DNA from: Candidatus Hydrogenedentota bacterium | Lineage (GTDB): Bacteria > Hydrogenedentota > Hydrogenedentia > Hydrogenedentales > SLHB01 | DNA length: 64,000 bases | Direction: 5' to 3' | Assembly (NCBI GenBank): GCA_020848835.1 | Contig: JADLHJ010000054.1 | Location: 1-64,000, forward strand | Shown: one piece after another, positions 24,557 to 34,588 of the stretch | Layout: every line of letters begins with the position of its first letter | How positions within the stretch are numbered: position 1 is the first letter of the stretch | Made by a program: the position numbers and the translations under genes | The notes under the pieces: model-generated | Told to the model about the DNA's origin: nothing | The model's database searches: none | Seen by the model: the letters and a program-made list of their open reading frames with translations, nothing else

Positions 24557-26179
24557 TTATTCGGCCGGTTTGCCTTGGGCCTGCAGCACGCGGTTAAGCG
24601 CGCTTCGCGCAGATGCGAGCGAAGGATCCAACCGAATCGCTTCACGCAAATTGCGTTCGGCTTCGGCGTAGTTACGGACGTCTTCGTAGGCAACGCCAAG
24701 GTTTGCGTAAACGATTGGCTGGTTTGGATCGATTTTCAGCGAGGCCTGATGGGACAAGATCGCGCGTTCGGGTTCGCCCGTCATACGAAATGCGACGCCG
24801 AGTCCGGTGTGGGCCTCTTTGAGTCCCGGACGAAACGCGACAGCCTGCTCAAAGGGAGCGATGGCATCGGCTGGTCGATTTTGACGGAGATACGCAACGC
24901 CGAGGTGCGCATGCGCCTCGGCGTTGTCTTTTGTCACGGCGATGGCGTGCTTGAAGAGCGATTCGCTGACTTTCCAGATTGCAGTCTGTTTGTGAGACAA
25001 CGCAGCAAGCCCTGCAACCAGAATGAATCCAAACGCAAAGACCGTGCTACGTGTGCGCTCGGAGTCAAAACCGCGTAGCATGTCCGAACCGCTCCAGATT
25101 ACTGCGACAAGAACGCCCGTCATGGGCAAATACATGTAGCGGTCGGCCATTGCCGCAAAACCAACCTGGACAATTCCAATTGCAGGAACGAGTATGCCGA
25201 GGTACCACAGCCAGCCCATAAGCGCGAATGGCGCGCGTTTGCGGCGCATCCACAGTACGCCTGTAACTCCTATCAAGAGCAATCCGGCAAGCAATACCTG
25301 CCACGCCGCGCGTCCACCTTCCGGAAGCGGATAGATTGGCGAAAGATTAAAAGGCCAGAAAAGCTTCCAAAGGTAAAGCACGTACGCGACGAGCGCGTTT
25401 TCGATACGAGCCGCAATAGGCATTTGGTAAAACGCATTCATCGCGCCGCCACGCCACTGCACGAAGTACGTTACAACACACAACAGCGCGGCCATCGCGA
25501 ACAACGGAGCTTTCTCTAAAACCAGTCTACGCGCCCGCAGCGGAAATGTATCGCCCTGAGCTACGTCGTTCATGCGTTGCAACGGCCAATAATCGAGCAA
25601 CAACAGGACAAACGGAAGCGTTACCGCCATAGGCTTGCTTAAAAGAGCGCATAGAAACGCGAATGCGAGAAGACCGTAGTTCACGATGCTTCGTCGCAAC
25701 GTGTATCGTGTGTATGCAAGCAGCGTCATCAGCATGAAGAACGCGCAAAGCAAATCTTTCCGTTCGCTGACCCACGCGACGGATTCGACATGCAAAGGAT
25801 GCACAGCAAAAATCAACGCCGCCGCCCACGATTCTGGCGCACGATGCGTCATACGCAGAAGGAGGACGAATACGAGCAAAGAATTTAGCGCGTGCAACAC
25901 GAGGTTTGTGATGTGGTGGCCGCGCGGTTCCAACTGCCAAATCGAAACATCAAGCATGTGCGACAGCCACGTGAGCGGGTGGTAGTTCGCGGCATGCCCA
26001 GTCGTGAATGCCCACCGCACATTGTCGAGCGAAAGTCCAGCGCTGACGTGCGGGTTCAGGAAGACATAGTCATCGTCGTCGTAATCGACGAACCCGCTCT
26101 GACTGCAGAAAACGTGGGCGGCAACCGCGGCTGCAAACACAGCAACGGCATACAAGAGCGCGCGCTTGCGACCGGTCAT
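24557..26179 (-). CDS. Multi-pass membrane protein with C-terminal TPRs (TMTC-like)
   Basis: The 540-residue protein has about ten hydrophobic segments in the first 390 residues. An early DYDDDDYVFLNPHV loop and VHPLHVESVAWVSERKDLL are typical of bacterial TMTC/PMT-like glycosyltransferase-C proteins. Three or more TPR units follow (AHLGVAYLRQNRPADAIAPF, AHTGLGVAFRMTGEPERAI, YANLGVAYEDVRNYAEAE). Acidic first-loop residues fit a lipid-linked-sugar transferase, but activity is not proven. It overlaps the upstream membrane gene by ATGA, so the two are probably one operon. Confidence 0.8.
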   Translation of the reverse strand: MTGRKRALLYAVAVFAAAVAAHVFCSQSGFVDYDDDDYVFLNPHVSAGLSLDNVRWAFTTGHAANYHPLTWLSHMLDVSIWQLEPRGHHITNLVLHALNSLLVFVLLLRMTHRAPESWAAALIFAVHPLHVESVAWVSERKDLLCAFFMLMTLLAYTRYTLRRSIVNYGLLAFAFLCALLSKPMAVTLPFVLLLLDYWPLQRMNDVAQGDTFPLRARRLVLEKAPLFAMAALLCVVTYFVQWRGGAMNAFYQMPIAARIENALVAYVLYLWKLFWPFNLSPIYPLPEGGRAAWQVLLAGLLLIGVTGVLWMRRKRAPFALMGWLWYLGILVPAIGIVQVGFAAMADRYMYLPMTGVLVAVIWSGSDMLRGFDSERTRSTVFAFGFILVAGLAALSHKQTAIWKVSESLFKHAIAVTKDNAEAHAHLGVAYLRQNRPADAIAPFEQAVAFRPGLKEAHTGLGVAFRMTGEPERAILSHQASLKIDPNQPIVYANLGVAYEDVRNYAEAERNLREAIRLDPSLASARSALNRVLQAQGKPAE

Positions 26180-28173
26180 GACGACTTGGCAGGCGGCGCC
26201 TCCGCCGCTGCGAGCGCCGCCTGGTATTGCGGGCTGCGATCAAGCAGGTCTTGCGCGGTAGCGGTCTCGCCGACCGCGGGTAGCTCGATGGGAAAGTATC
26301 GTTCCACGCGCGTCACCCGGCCCGTGCGCGGATTTCGTACCGGCGCCATCGCGCCCGTGTACCAAAGGTAGCGGTCGCCATCGAGTGGTTTATCGAAAGC
26401 AAATGCCGCCTCCAACGGCCACCCGTTCGCATCGGTCTTCAAGACGGACACGGTCACGCCGCTCAATCGAATGGTCTCACCCGTTTGCATGGGATACTTC
26501 GCGCTGCGATACACGCTAAGTCCGCGGTCCACAACAAAGCTATCTGTCGTGCGCAATATCAGCGTACCGGCATCCGGACGCTCGATGCTCATCGGGCGAA
26601 AACTGGATGAAAGCATTCGCAAATGCCCCGGCATAAGCTGAACGTTCGCCGAGCGCGCAAGCATGAAATAGTAACAGGTGAAGTCGTTCGCGCCCTGGAG
26701 CACTATGAGATCGCGGTTAACGACACGCGCGTCGGAGGGAAGCGATGCATACGCCGCATCCAGTTTGCGGCCTGCGGCGCCGTGAATCATAGATTGCACG
26801 GTAAGGGTATTTGGCCCGACAACAAGATGGAGAATGACAAAAACACACATCAACACAATGCATGCGTAACGCAGCAGACCGGCGCGCGGGATCCATGTTG
26901 ACGAGCGCTCGCCATTCCAAACGAGCAACCCAACCAGAATCGCCAAAAGGACCGCGACGATGACATACGCCGCGCTGCCCAAACGAAGGGTCGCATCAAG
27001 CACTCGTATGAGCACGGTGAGGCCGACGATTGTGAGCAACAGCTTCGCGAATTGCCGCGCATTGAACCAGCCGGACAGGTACTCCGCAACCAGCCCCATA
27101 ATTCCAATTGCGGAAATCGTTAGGACGCGCGGCTGCGCGACGACCGCGCTCACGGGAACAAGCGCAATCAATGCGCCGATGAGCCAGAACCTCGCTCGTG
27201 CGTTGGCGCGGAGCATAGGGCGCATCACGGCGAACGCAAGCAGGATCAGAACCAACATCACGACAAAGGTGTAAACGCCGTGTCGAAGCAATGATGCCGG
27301 CCACATGAACATCTCCGTAAACAACAGTATTGGAATGTTCGTGCCAATCATCCTGATCCAAGCGAAAAAATCAGAGCCCGGATCGGCATACCAGGAGGAC
27401 CCTGCGGAACCGAAGCCGTAGGCGCGGTGTAATAATAAATACACCACCGAAATCGCCGCATACGGCGCGAGGGAGAAGAACCGTCCTCGCCAAGTGTCGT
27501 ATCCCATCACCAGCGCGTAGGCGAACAAATATCCTGTGACCGCGATTGCGCCTTCGCCGCATGCGAGTCCAAGTCCAAACGACACGAATGCAAGAATCGC
27601 CCAAATGTCACGCTTCGTCGTTCGCCAGCGGTGGTGCGCAACCAGCACGCACAGGGCCGCGCATGCGACCATCAATGTATTGCGCGACGAAATCCAGCCC
27701 ACCGCCTGCCCATGTATTTCATCAGCCGCGTACATGAAGGCGGCGAGCCACGCAATCCACGGAGCGGAGCTGAGTTCGCGATAGAGGACGAACGCCAGCG
27801 CGGCCATCAACGCGAACCAGAAGACGTTTTGCAGATGCATCGGCCACGCGTTGTCGCGCCACCGCGAGTAATCGAACCAGTGTGTGAGTGCCGCGAGAGG
27901 ACGAAAGAAGGATAACTTCGCGTTTGTTACGGACCACCACGGGAATACGCCCTTGTCGCGAAGCCATTCGTTTTCCTGCACGTTTCCCTTGGAAAAGGAG
28001 AATGGCTCGACCCAGCTACGCTGCAAGGTTTCGAGCCCCGGAAACCCCTTGTGCAACGCACGCATGAAATGGTCGTCCGTAGCAAAGCCATTGTTCGTGG
28101 ACGAAAACGTCAGCGCGGCGGCCAACAGCGCGAAAAGTAATGCGCCGAGCGCGGTTTGGGTTCGGGTACTCAA
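26176..28173 (-). CDS. Large multi-pass membrane protein, GT-C-like, unknown substrate
   Basis: I place the start at a TTG (28171-28173), giving 665 residues. It is preceded by AAAGGAAA five bases away and followed directly by STRTQTALGALLFALLAA, the first TM. The longer frame from 28374 reads through sequence that does not look coding and would fill the divergent promoter region. About twelve TMs are followed by a soluble C-terminal domain of about 200 residues. The first loop has ATDDHFMRAL and a later WISSRNTLMV resembles the WVSERKDLL of the neighbour, so the two may be distant relatives. Sugar transfer is inference. Confidence 0.75.
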   Translation of the reverse strand: MSTRTQTALGALLFALLAAALTFSSTNNGFATDDHFMRALHKGFPGLETLQRSWVEPFSFSKGNVQENEWLRDKGVFPWWSVTNAKLSFFRPLAALTHWFDYSRWRDNAWPMHLQNVFWFALMAALAFVLYRELSSAPWIAWLAAFMYAADEIHGQAVGWISSRNTLMVACAALCVLVAHHRWRTTKRDIWAILAFVSFGLGLACGEGAIAVTGYLFAYALVMGYDTWRGRFFSLAPYAAISVVYLLLHRAYGFGSAGSSWYADPGSDFFAWIRMIGTNIPILLFTEMFMWPASLLRHGVYTFVVMLVLILLAFAVMRPMLRANARARFWLIGALIALVPVSAVVAQPRVLTISAIGIMGLVAEYLSGWFNARQFAKLLLTIVGLTVLIRVLDATLRLGSAAYVIVAVLLAILVGLLVWNGERSSTWIPRAGLLRYACIVLMCVFVILHLVVGPNTLTVQSMIHGAAGRKLDAAYASLPSDARVVNRDLIVLQGANDFTCYYFMLARSANVQLMPGHLRMLSSSFRPMSIERPDAGTLILRTTDSFVVDRGLSVYRSAKYPMQTGETIRLSGVTVSVLKTDANGWPLEAAFAFDKPLDGDRYLWYTGAMAPVRNPRTGRVTRVERYFPIELPAVGETATAQDLLDRSPQYQAALAAAEAPPAKSS

Positions 28174-28315
28174 TCGGTTTCCTTTTTTTGGTGTGCGCGA
28201 ATAATGCGTGGAGAACGACGGCGCAAGTATACTGGCGTGGTAACGGGTGCGCCAGTTCAGGTCGCGGGACCGGAGTAGCTCATGCATTACCAATTGAATC
28301 GCCGAGAGGAGTGTC

Positions 28316-28696
28316 ATGTCCAGGACTATTGCCATTATTGGCGCATCGACGGATCGAAGAAAGTATGGCAACAAGGCAGTGCGCGCGTTTCGCGACGGCG
28401 GATGGACGGTTTACCCCGTGAACGCGAAAGAGCAAGAAGTGGAAGGCTTGAAGGCATACGCATCGATAACGGACGTGCCGGATCCAATCGATCGTGTATC
28501 GATGTACGTGCCGCCATCCGTAGGGATAACGATGCTTGAGAGCATCGCCGCGAAACAGCCAGGCGAGCTGTTTTTTAATCCCGGATCGGAAGACGCCACT
28601 GTAATTGAGAAGGCGAAGGCGTTGGGACTGAATCCTATCAATGCATGCAGCATTGTGAACATTGGCCGTCGGCCCGATATGTATTCCGACCAATAA
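28316..28696 (+). CDS. CoA-binding domain protein (YccU-like)
   Basis: The 126-residue protein is a single CoA-binding Rossmann domain: TIAIIGASTDRRKYGNKAVR, VYPVNAKEQEVEGLKAY and the C-terminal NPINACSIVNIGRRP. These stand-alone proteins resemble the first domain of succinyl-CoA synthetase and bind CoA. Their physiological role is unclear. AGAGGAG precedes the ATG. It lies 21 bp upstream of hflK, probably in the same transcript. Confidence 0.88.
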   Translation: MSRTIAIIGASTDRRKYGNKAVRAFRDGGWTVYPVNAKEQEVEGLKAYASITDVPDPIDRVSMYVPPSVGITMLESIAAKQPGELFFNPGSEDATVIEKAKALGLNPINACSIVNIGRRPDMYSDQ

Positions 28697-28717
28697 CCAC
28701 GTAAGGACGCGCAGACC

Positions 28718-29785
28718 ATGAGTGAACGCAGACCATTCAAGCCGGAGATCGTTCGCGGACCGGGCGGCGGGGGCGGCTTCGATCTATCGAAGTTCAAGCC
28801 AAACCTCGCAAAAATTCTCTGGCCAATTTTGATCTTGCTTTTCATTTTCTGGTTTCTGCGCGGCGGCCCCGCGTACACCGTGGCGCCGGGCGAGGAAGGC
28901 CTCGTGCTCACCTTCGGCGAGTACACGCGCACGACCGAGCCCGGTTTTCATTTCAAGTTGCCGTGGCCCATTCAGACCGTGGAGTTCGCCGACATCGGCG
29001 AAGTAAAGCGGCTTGAGATTGGATTCCGATCGAGGACATACGACGGAGCAACCACGTACGCTACGTTTCAGAACGACCCCACGCTGCTCAATGAGTCGCA
29101 GATGCTGACCGGCGATGAGAACGTTGTGAACTGTTCGATGTCCGTGCAGTACCGTGTGAAGAGTTCCCAGGAGTATCTGTTCAATTTTTCCCCCGGCGAT
29201 GTCGAAAACATGCTAACCGCCGTGGCAGAAGCGGCGTTGCGGCAGGCGGTAGGCGATCATCCAATCAATGATGTGTTGACCACAGGCAAGTTTGAGATCA
29301 TGGGCGAAATCAAAGTGAAGATGCAGGAACTGGCCGATCTTACCGGTGCCGGCGTGACCATCGAGGACGTGTTTCTGCAGGATGTGCAGCCCCCGCGCGA
29401 AGTGGCCGAGGCCTTCCGCGACGTGGCCAGCGCGCGCGAAGAGCGTGAGCGCATCATCAACGAGGCGCGCGCCTACCAAAGCGGCGAAATTCCAAAGGCG
29501 GAAGGCGAAGCAGAACGGGTGAAACTGTCTGCTGAAGGGTACAAACAGGCAACCATCGCCGAAGCGCAAGGCGCGGTGGCGCGCTTTAATGCTATCGCCG
29601 AACAATACCGGCAATCGCCGGAAATCACGCGGTCACGGCTCTATCTCGAAACGATGTCGCGGCTCTTGCCCAATCTCAAGCTGACGTTGATCGATGAGGG
29701 CGCAGGAGTGATTAATCTGAAAAATCTTGAAGGCCCCTTGGTACAGTTGCCACAGCAGCAACAATTGCAGGGAGATCAGCAATGA
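28718..29785 (+). CDS. hflK: HflK, membrane regulator of FtsH protease (SPFH family)
   Basis: The 355-residue protein has a Gly-rich N-terminal tail (GPGGGGGFD), one TM (about 31-48) and an SPFH/band-7 domain. The family motifs GLVLTFGEYTRTTEPGFHFKLPWPI and VQYRVKSSQEYLF are clear. A charged, Ala-rich helical C-terminal region (EAFRDVASAREERERIINEA) precedes a Gln-rich end. With HflC it forms the cage around FtsH and modulates membrane protein turnover. Its stop overlaps the hflC start (ATGA). Confidence 0.95.
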   Translation: MSERRPFKPEIVRGPGGGGGFDLSKFKPNLAKILWPILILLFIFWFLRGGPAYTVAPGEEGLVLTFGEYTRTTEPGFHFKLPWPIQTVEFADIGEVKRLEIGFRSRTYDGATTYATFQNDPTLLNESQMLTGDENVVNCSMSVQYRVKSSQEYLFNFSPGDVENMLTAVAEAALRQAVGDHPINDVLTTGKFEIMGEIKVKMQELADLTGAGVTIEDVFLQDVQPPREVAEAFRDVASAREERERIINEARAYQSGEIPKAEGEAERVKLSAEGYKQATIAEAQGAVARFNAIAEQYRQSPEITRSRLYLETMSRLLPNLKLTLIDEGAGVINLKNLEGPLVQLPQQQQLQGDQQ

Positions 29786-30861
29786 GAACGTTCAAGCTAA
29801 TTGCCGGTCTTGCGGCGATTGTCATTATCGTCACGTTACTGCTTGCCAATACCTGCATGTTCGTGGTGCACGAGCGCGATCAGGTAGTGGTCACGCGGCT
29901 GAACAAACCCGTACACGTCATCGTGGGCGACCGCCCCGCCGAACAATTCGAAAAACTGAAGGGTGAAATCCTTCAGTCGGCACGGCGCACCGGCGAGGGC
30001 GCGGACAAACTGCGCATCAGCATGGGCGCGGGCCTGTATTTCAAGGCGCCGTTCACGGACACCGTTGAGCGTTTCCCCGACGTGCTGATGACCTACGACG
30101 TGGAAGAAGAAGCGGTCGTGCTGGCGGACAAGAAAACGCTGGTCGTGGACAACTTCGCGCGATGGAAGATTGAGAATCCCCTGCTCTTCCGCATTAGTGT
30201 GCGCACGATAACCGGGGCAAACGGCGCGCTCGACGACGTCATCTATTCCGCCGTGCGTGAAGAATTGGGGCGAAACGATCTTACGGAGGTGATCCGTACC
30301 ACGAACGCAAATGTCGAAACCGGCGAAGCAACATCGGCTGAGAACCCTGAAGCGCTCGAAGAAGAGAATACGATGCGCGAAACTATCTCGCTCGGCCGAG
30401 AGAAGATCATGAACGCGGTCACCGCGCGCGCAAACGAAAGGACGCGGTCACAATACGGCATCAGCGTGGTAGACGTGCGCATCAAGCGCGCGGATCTCCT
30501 GCCTGAAAACTTTCAGGCCGTATTTGGCCGCATGTCGGCGGAGCGTTCGCGCATATCGCGCGGATACCGCAGCGAAGGCCAGAAACAGGCAGACATCATC
30601 ATGGGCGAGACCGATCGGCAAATGCAGGTCATTCGCGCGAACGCGGAACGCGAAGCGGCGATGCTGCGCGGCACGGCCGATGCGGAGGCGATTCGCATTT
30701 TTGCGGAGGCCTTCGCCTCGAATACGGAACTTTACAGTTTCGTTCGCTCGTTGGAAGTTATCGAAGAATCGACGCCGCCGGGCACCGAAGCGATACTCGG
30801 CGCGAATTCGGGGTTATTCCGATTGATTAACGCAGGCGGTGAAATCTATACCACGAATTAG
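29782..30861 (+). CDS. hflC: HflC, partner of HflK (SPFH family)
   Basis: The 359-residue protein has an N-terminal TM (about 7-25) and FVVHERDQVVVTRLNKPV, the usual HflC opening. The SPFH core has GLYFKAPFTDTVERFPDVL and VVDNFARWKIENPLLF, followed by YGISVVDVRIKRADLP-like and REAAMLRGTADAEAIRIFA helices. Between strands there is an acidic insert (ATSAENPEALEEENTM) longer than in E. coli. It overlaps hflK by four bases. Its stop overlaps by four bases the end of the convergent GH31 gene, so no terminator lies between them. Confidence 0.95.
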   Translation: MRTFKLIAGLAAIVIIVTLLLANTCMFVVHERDQVVVTRLNKPVHVIVGDRPAEQFEKLKGEILQSARRTGEGADKLRISMGAGLYFKAPFTDTVERFPDVLMTYDVEEEAVVLADKKTLVVDNFARWKIENPLLFRISVRTITGANGALDDVIYSAVREELGRNDLTEVIRTTNANVETGEATSAENPEALEEENTMRETISLGREKIMNAVTARANERTRSQYGISVVDVRIKRADLLPENFQAVFGRMSAERSRISRGYRSEGQKQADIIMGETDRQMQVIRANAEREAAMLRGTADAEAIRIFAEAFASNTELYSFVRSLEVIEESTPPGTEAILGANSGLFRLINAGGEIYTTN

Positions 30862-32663
30862 TACTCGATCGTATACTTTCCATCTTCGTATTCGTCTGTA
30901 CGAATGATGAGTTTCGCGCGATCGCGATCATAGGTCCAATCGACATTTTCTTCGAGCGTCTTCATGTCGCGCTGTACCTTTAAGGGCGGGAAGATCATAT
31001 GTATCCGCAAGATGTGTGGCTTGTGCACGCCGGACAATTGCAGCGTGAGTGACGTGGACATGCGTGACTCGAGTTTTGTGCGTCCGCTCTTGTCCGGGTG
31101 GAACATTTCGAACTCAGTATTCTTCGACGGATACACCAGCCACGTCACATAGCCTTTGGAATTCTCGTCGCCATACCCGGTGTACGCGCGGGCAACGTTC
31201 AACGGGATGATTGCGCCATCTCGAATATAGACTGGCGCTTCTTCAAGCGGGAAGGTTCGCCGCGTTGTGGTGGGCCCTTCAATCACTTCCAGATCGTTAA
31301 ACAAATATCGCCATTTACCAGACGGAAACGTGACCGACCGCATTAAGTTGTCTTCGTAGATCGGCGCGACGAGGAAATCGTCGCCAAAGAAATAGTGATA
31401 TTTTGGCTCCATCGGGCGCATGAGCGGTTTGCCACCTTCACTGCACGCGGCAACATGCGTGTAGATGTACGGCACGAGTTCTGTGTGCAGCCACGCGAAC
31501 TTGCGCACGATCTCCCATTCGCGCTGGTTCGTAAGCCACAGGCGTCGATCGCCGTGACCGCCATTCAAAAACAACCCACAAAATGCCGAGAACTGCGACC
31601 ACCGCGCATAGAGATTCGGCGGAATATCTTTTCCCGAATAGCCAGGGATGTCCGAACCGATAACGTTGTACCCCATGGACGCGCTGCGCAGAATATCGGT
31701 GATCGCTTCTTCGATACCTTCATTCTCCAGCGTCCACGCATGGTCTTGGTCGCCGACCCAGTTTACGGGCGACGAATCAAGCGGCGAAAACCCTTCGGGA
31801 TGCGCAATCGTATCGAGCCACTGCACAAACTCGCTTTTCTTTTTTCCGTTTAAAAGGCCGAGACGATCCGTCGAACGCGACATCGTGATGAACTCGGGGT
31901 TTTTCGTCAGGCCGTGCTGATACTCGTCGCGATAGTAATGGTCCATGTACTGCCGCGTCGTCATTGGTCCCGTGTGAACATTCAAATAGGGCACGGGCAG
32001 CGGGAAACGCAAACCGCGATAGACAAATCCAAATTGCGTTGCGGTGTCATCGAGCTTCCAACCATCGAGCCCCCATTCGAACACCTGGTTCTGCATCCCG
32101 CGCCACCACTTCATCGCCGCAGGGTTGGTGTAATCGATAAAGCCGCCACGGCCCATCCACCAGCCGACCTGTGAACCGCCGCCCGCGAGATACCCGTCGG
32201 CGCGCGCCTTCTCATACCACTCGCGCGAATCCGTGATGGCGATTTTGCCTTCTTTCGATTCGCTGTTGACCATCGGGGTCATCCACAACACGACGCGGTA
32301 GCCGCGCTTGTCCAAATCACCGAAAAATTCCGCCGGCTTCGGGTAGGCCTTTTCGTCTACGGTGAAGTCGTTGTAGCGCAGCGACCAAGGGCTATCGATC
32401 AGAATGGTGCGCACGGGAAAATCCTGTGCTTCGTAATCGCGCAACAGGCTCGAAATCGTCTCTGACGTGTTGCCGTCGTCTTCCCACAACCACGGCTCAA
32501 GCACCCAGGCGGGGGTCAGCGGGACTTTCAGGTTCTTACTCGAATGAAGAGGAAATCCCCAAAATGGGAAAACAAATAGAAAGTAGATACCCACGCACAG
32601 AACGAGTACGAGAAAAAAGAAAAGCTGGAACAGCCGGTACCCACAGCCGCGTTTCTTCTTCAT
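30858..32663 (-). CDS. Membrane-anchored glycoside hydrolase family 31 (alpha-glycosidase)
   Basis: The 601-residue protein has an N-terminal TM or uncleaved signal (about 9-32) and a GH31 barrel. Candidate catalytic residues are visible. WGLDGWKLDDT holds the nucleophile Asp region, corresponding to the D-G-x-W-x-D-M-N-E block of alpha-glucosidases. WVGDQDHAW, then VIGSDIPGYSG, corresponds to the G-D acid/base and following strand. The sequence MRPMEPKY followed by FFGDDFLVAPI is also characteristic. Family members cleave terminal alpha-glucosides or xylosides; specificity cannot be read here. The short N-terminal beta domain suggests a compact subfamily. Confidence 0.88.
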   Translation of the reverse strand: MKKKRGCGYRLFQLFFFLVLVLCVGIYFLFVFPFWGFPLHSSKNLKVPLTPAWVLEPWLWEDDGNTSETISSLLRDYEAQDFPVRTILIDSPWSLRYNDFTVDEKAYPKPAEFFGDLDKRGYRVVLWMTPMVNSESKEGKIAITDSREWYEKARADGYLAGGGSQVGWWMGRGGFIDYTNPAAMKWWRGMQNQVFEWGLDGWKLDDTATQFGFVYRGLRFPLPVPYLNVHTGPMTTRQYMDHYYRDEYQHGLTKNPEFITMSRSTDRLGLLNGKKKSEFVQWLDTIAHPEGFSPLDSSPVNWVGDQDHAWTLENEGIEEAITDILRSASMGYNVIGSDIPGYSGKDIPPNLYARWSQFSAFCGLFLNGGHGDRRLWLTNQREWEIVRKFAWLHTELVPYIYTHVAACSEGGKPLMRPMEPKYHYFFGDDFLVAPIYEDNLMRSVTFPSGKWRYLFNDLEVIEGPTTTRRTFPLEEAPVYIRDGAIIPLNVARAYTGYGDENSKGYVTWLVYPSKNTEFEMFHPDKSGRTKLESRMSTSLTLQLSGVHKPHILRIHMIFPPLKVQRDMKTLEENVDWTYDRDRAKLIIRTDEYEDGKYTIEY

Positions 32664-32705
32664 GGCCCCCCAAACGCTATCGAGTCAGTTCGGTTCCGTT
32701 TGCAA

Positions 32706-33167
32706 TCATTTCGAACGCCGCGTGTCTTTCATTGCGCGATCGATCTCGCGCTTCACCTCGCGATCGCGGATCGTGTCGCGCTTGTCAAAGGTCTGCTTTC
32801 CTTTGCATAGACCGATCTCGACTTTCGCACGGCCTTCCTTAAAGTATACGCTCAGCGGTACAAGCGTGTAGCCCTTTTCCGCTACTTGCGTCCCGAGCTT
32901 GGCGATCTCCCGCTTGTGCATCAGCAGCTTGCGGCGGCGCTCCGGTTCGTGGTTCCACACCGTCCCCTGCTCGTAGGGATTAATGTGAACGCCCACGAGA
33001 AACATTTCGCCACCCTGGATGTCCGCATAAGCGTCTTTCAATACGATATGCCCGGCACGCAGCGATTTCACTTCCGTCCCGCGCAGCTCGATGCCAGCTT
33101 CATGCTTCTCCAGCACGTGGTAATCATGCCGCGCGCGGCGGTTCTGAATAACGACTTTTTCGCCCAT
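32706..33167 (-). CDS. smpB: SsrA-binding protein SmpB
   Basis: The start is placed at the Met of MGEKVVIQNRRARHDY (153 residues), where SmpB proteins normally begin; a Met nine residues upstream is also in frame. Family blocks are clear: ARHDYHVLEKHEAGIELRGT, HINPYEQGTVWNHEPERRRK and the basic C-terminal tail KGKQTFDKRDTIRDREVKRE. SmpB delivers tmRNA to stalled ribosomes. No tmRNA gene is visible in the window. A second rescue-type factor (GGQ protein) is encoded at 42793. Confidence 0.95.
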   Translation of the reverse strand: MGEKVVIQNRRARHDYHVLEKHEAGIELRGTEVKSLRAGHIVLKDAYADIQGGEMFLVGVHINPYEQGTVWNHEPERRRKLLMHKREIAKLGTQVAEKGYTLVPLSVYFKEGRAKVEIGLCKGKQTFDKRDTIRDREVKREIDRAMKDTRRSK

Positions 33168-33319
33168 ACATCCTGCAATTCTGATTTCGGCCACATCGTA
33201 CCATGATCATTATGCGCATTTCTTGGGTTATGCAGTGCGAAAGGGCAAATTGCTTGACTAAAAGAAAGCCTTTGATCGGTACCAGCCAAAGCGGTATGCC
33301 ACGCAGCTTTAGTCTGCGG

Positions 33320-34489
33320 TCAGCTTAAGACTTTTTTCGGCGGCGCGGCCAATTGCTGCTGCAAACGCGCGATCTGCTGCGACGCGCGCAACGCCGTAGC
33401 CGTATTGGGCTCCTGCTGGATTACGTTTTGGTAAGTAGCGATTGCTGCATTCAGATCGCCGCCGCGACGGTACACGTCGGCGAGACGCATCTGCAGCGCG
33501 GTGTCGCCAGGGTGCAGCGTGATCGCCGTTTGCAACTCGGTTTGCGCGTTTTCGTATTGCCCCAGTTGCTGATATGCGAGCGCCAAGCTCGAATGCGCGG
33601 TCACGTTCCCCGGCGCGAGCGACGACGCCTGCTGATATTGGGATAGCGCACTCACGGGATCGCCGTTACGCCGGTAGTATTCGCCGAGCGCAAGGAACGC
33701 TTGCGGCGAAGTAGGCGCTGCACTCACCCAATCTGAGAGCGCATTCAACTCCTGCTCGGGCATGCCAAGCCGCCGGTACATCGAGGCCGCAGACTGATAG
33801 CTGTCTGGCGCGCCATCTTTGATCCGTTCGAATTGCGCGAGGCTTTCGAGTGCTTCACCGTTCATGCCGAGCGACTCGTATAGCCCCGCCTGCGCGAGAA
33901 ATGCGCGCGCATCTTCCGGGCGCGCAGTGGTCCAATCTTGATACGCCTTTATCGCTTCATCCGTCAGGCCAAGGTCGGAATACATTTTCGCGAGCGACGC
34001 ATAGGCCTGTGCTTCCGTTGGGAACTCCTTCACGGCGTCTTCCATGAGCTGCAGGGCCGTCGCGTAGTCGCCGTCTGAAAATGCCTTGCTCGCCTGCGAC
34101 ATGGTCTTGCGTAGTTTCGGGGGAATCTGGTTTGTCGAGTGCGCTGTAACCGTTGCGTTTTGTACGGCCTTCTGTTTGGCCGCCGATGCCTTTGATTCGG
34201 CCTTCGCAATTGTGGTGGCGGTGGCAGCACTTGATTTGCTGGAACCCGCAGGCTCTGTAAGGTCCCGCTCGCTGTCCTTTGTCGAACCCGGTGCGGGCAA
34301 CGATCCGGCGTCAGAGTTGAATCCGCTTTGAGTTGCTTCGAAATCGTGTCGTGCCAGGGGATCTAACTTCGCCGATGGAGTGATGGAAACATGTTTGGCA
34401 AGCTCATACTGCAACCGGCCGACGCGGTAAGTCTGCAATGCCAACAACGCCGTCAACAGGCCAATAGCGCCGATGATTACTTTGCTCAT
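33320..34489 (-). CDS. Membrane-anchored TPR-repeat protein
   Basis: The 389-residue protein has an N-terminal TM (about 4-20), a long Ser/Ala/Lys linker, then about seven TPR units from residue 130 on. Examples are FSDGDYATALQLMEDAVKEF, YSDLGLTDEAIKAYQDW and YQQLGQYENAQTELQTAI. No catalytic motif is seen. Likely a periplasmic or cytoplasmic-face scaffold. The end LQQQLAAPPKKV is low-complexity. It lies alone between smpB (152 bp away) and the secreted 987-residue protein. Confidence 0.85.
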   Translation of the reverse strand: MSKVIIGAIGLLTALLALQTYRVGRLQYELAKHVSITPSAKLDPLARHDFEATQSGFNSDAGSLPAPGSTKDSERDLTEPAGSSKSSAATATTIAKAESKASAAKQKAVQNATVTAHSTNQIPPKLRKTMSQASKAFSDGDYATALQLMEDAVKEFPTEAQAYASLAKMYSDLGLTDEAIKAYQDWTTARPEDARAFLAQAGLYESLGMNGEALESLAQFERIKDGAPDSYQSAASMYRRLGMPEQELNALSDWVSAAPTSPQAFLALGEYYRRNGDPVSALSQYQQASSLAPGNVTAHSSLALAYQQLGQYENAQTELQTAITLHPGDTALQMRLADVYRRGGDLNAAIATYQNVIQQEPNTATALRASQQIARLQQQLAAPPKKVLS

Positions 34490-34588
34490 ACCGAATGCCC
34501 CGACAACCTGGTTTGACTCGTCCCCACGCGGAACTTCAGATCACTACATTTATTAAACCCCGTCAAACGCCAAGCGTTCCACGCCAGA

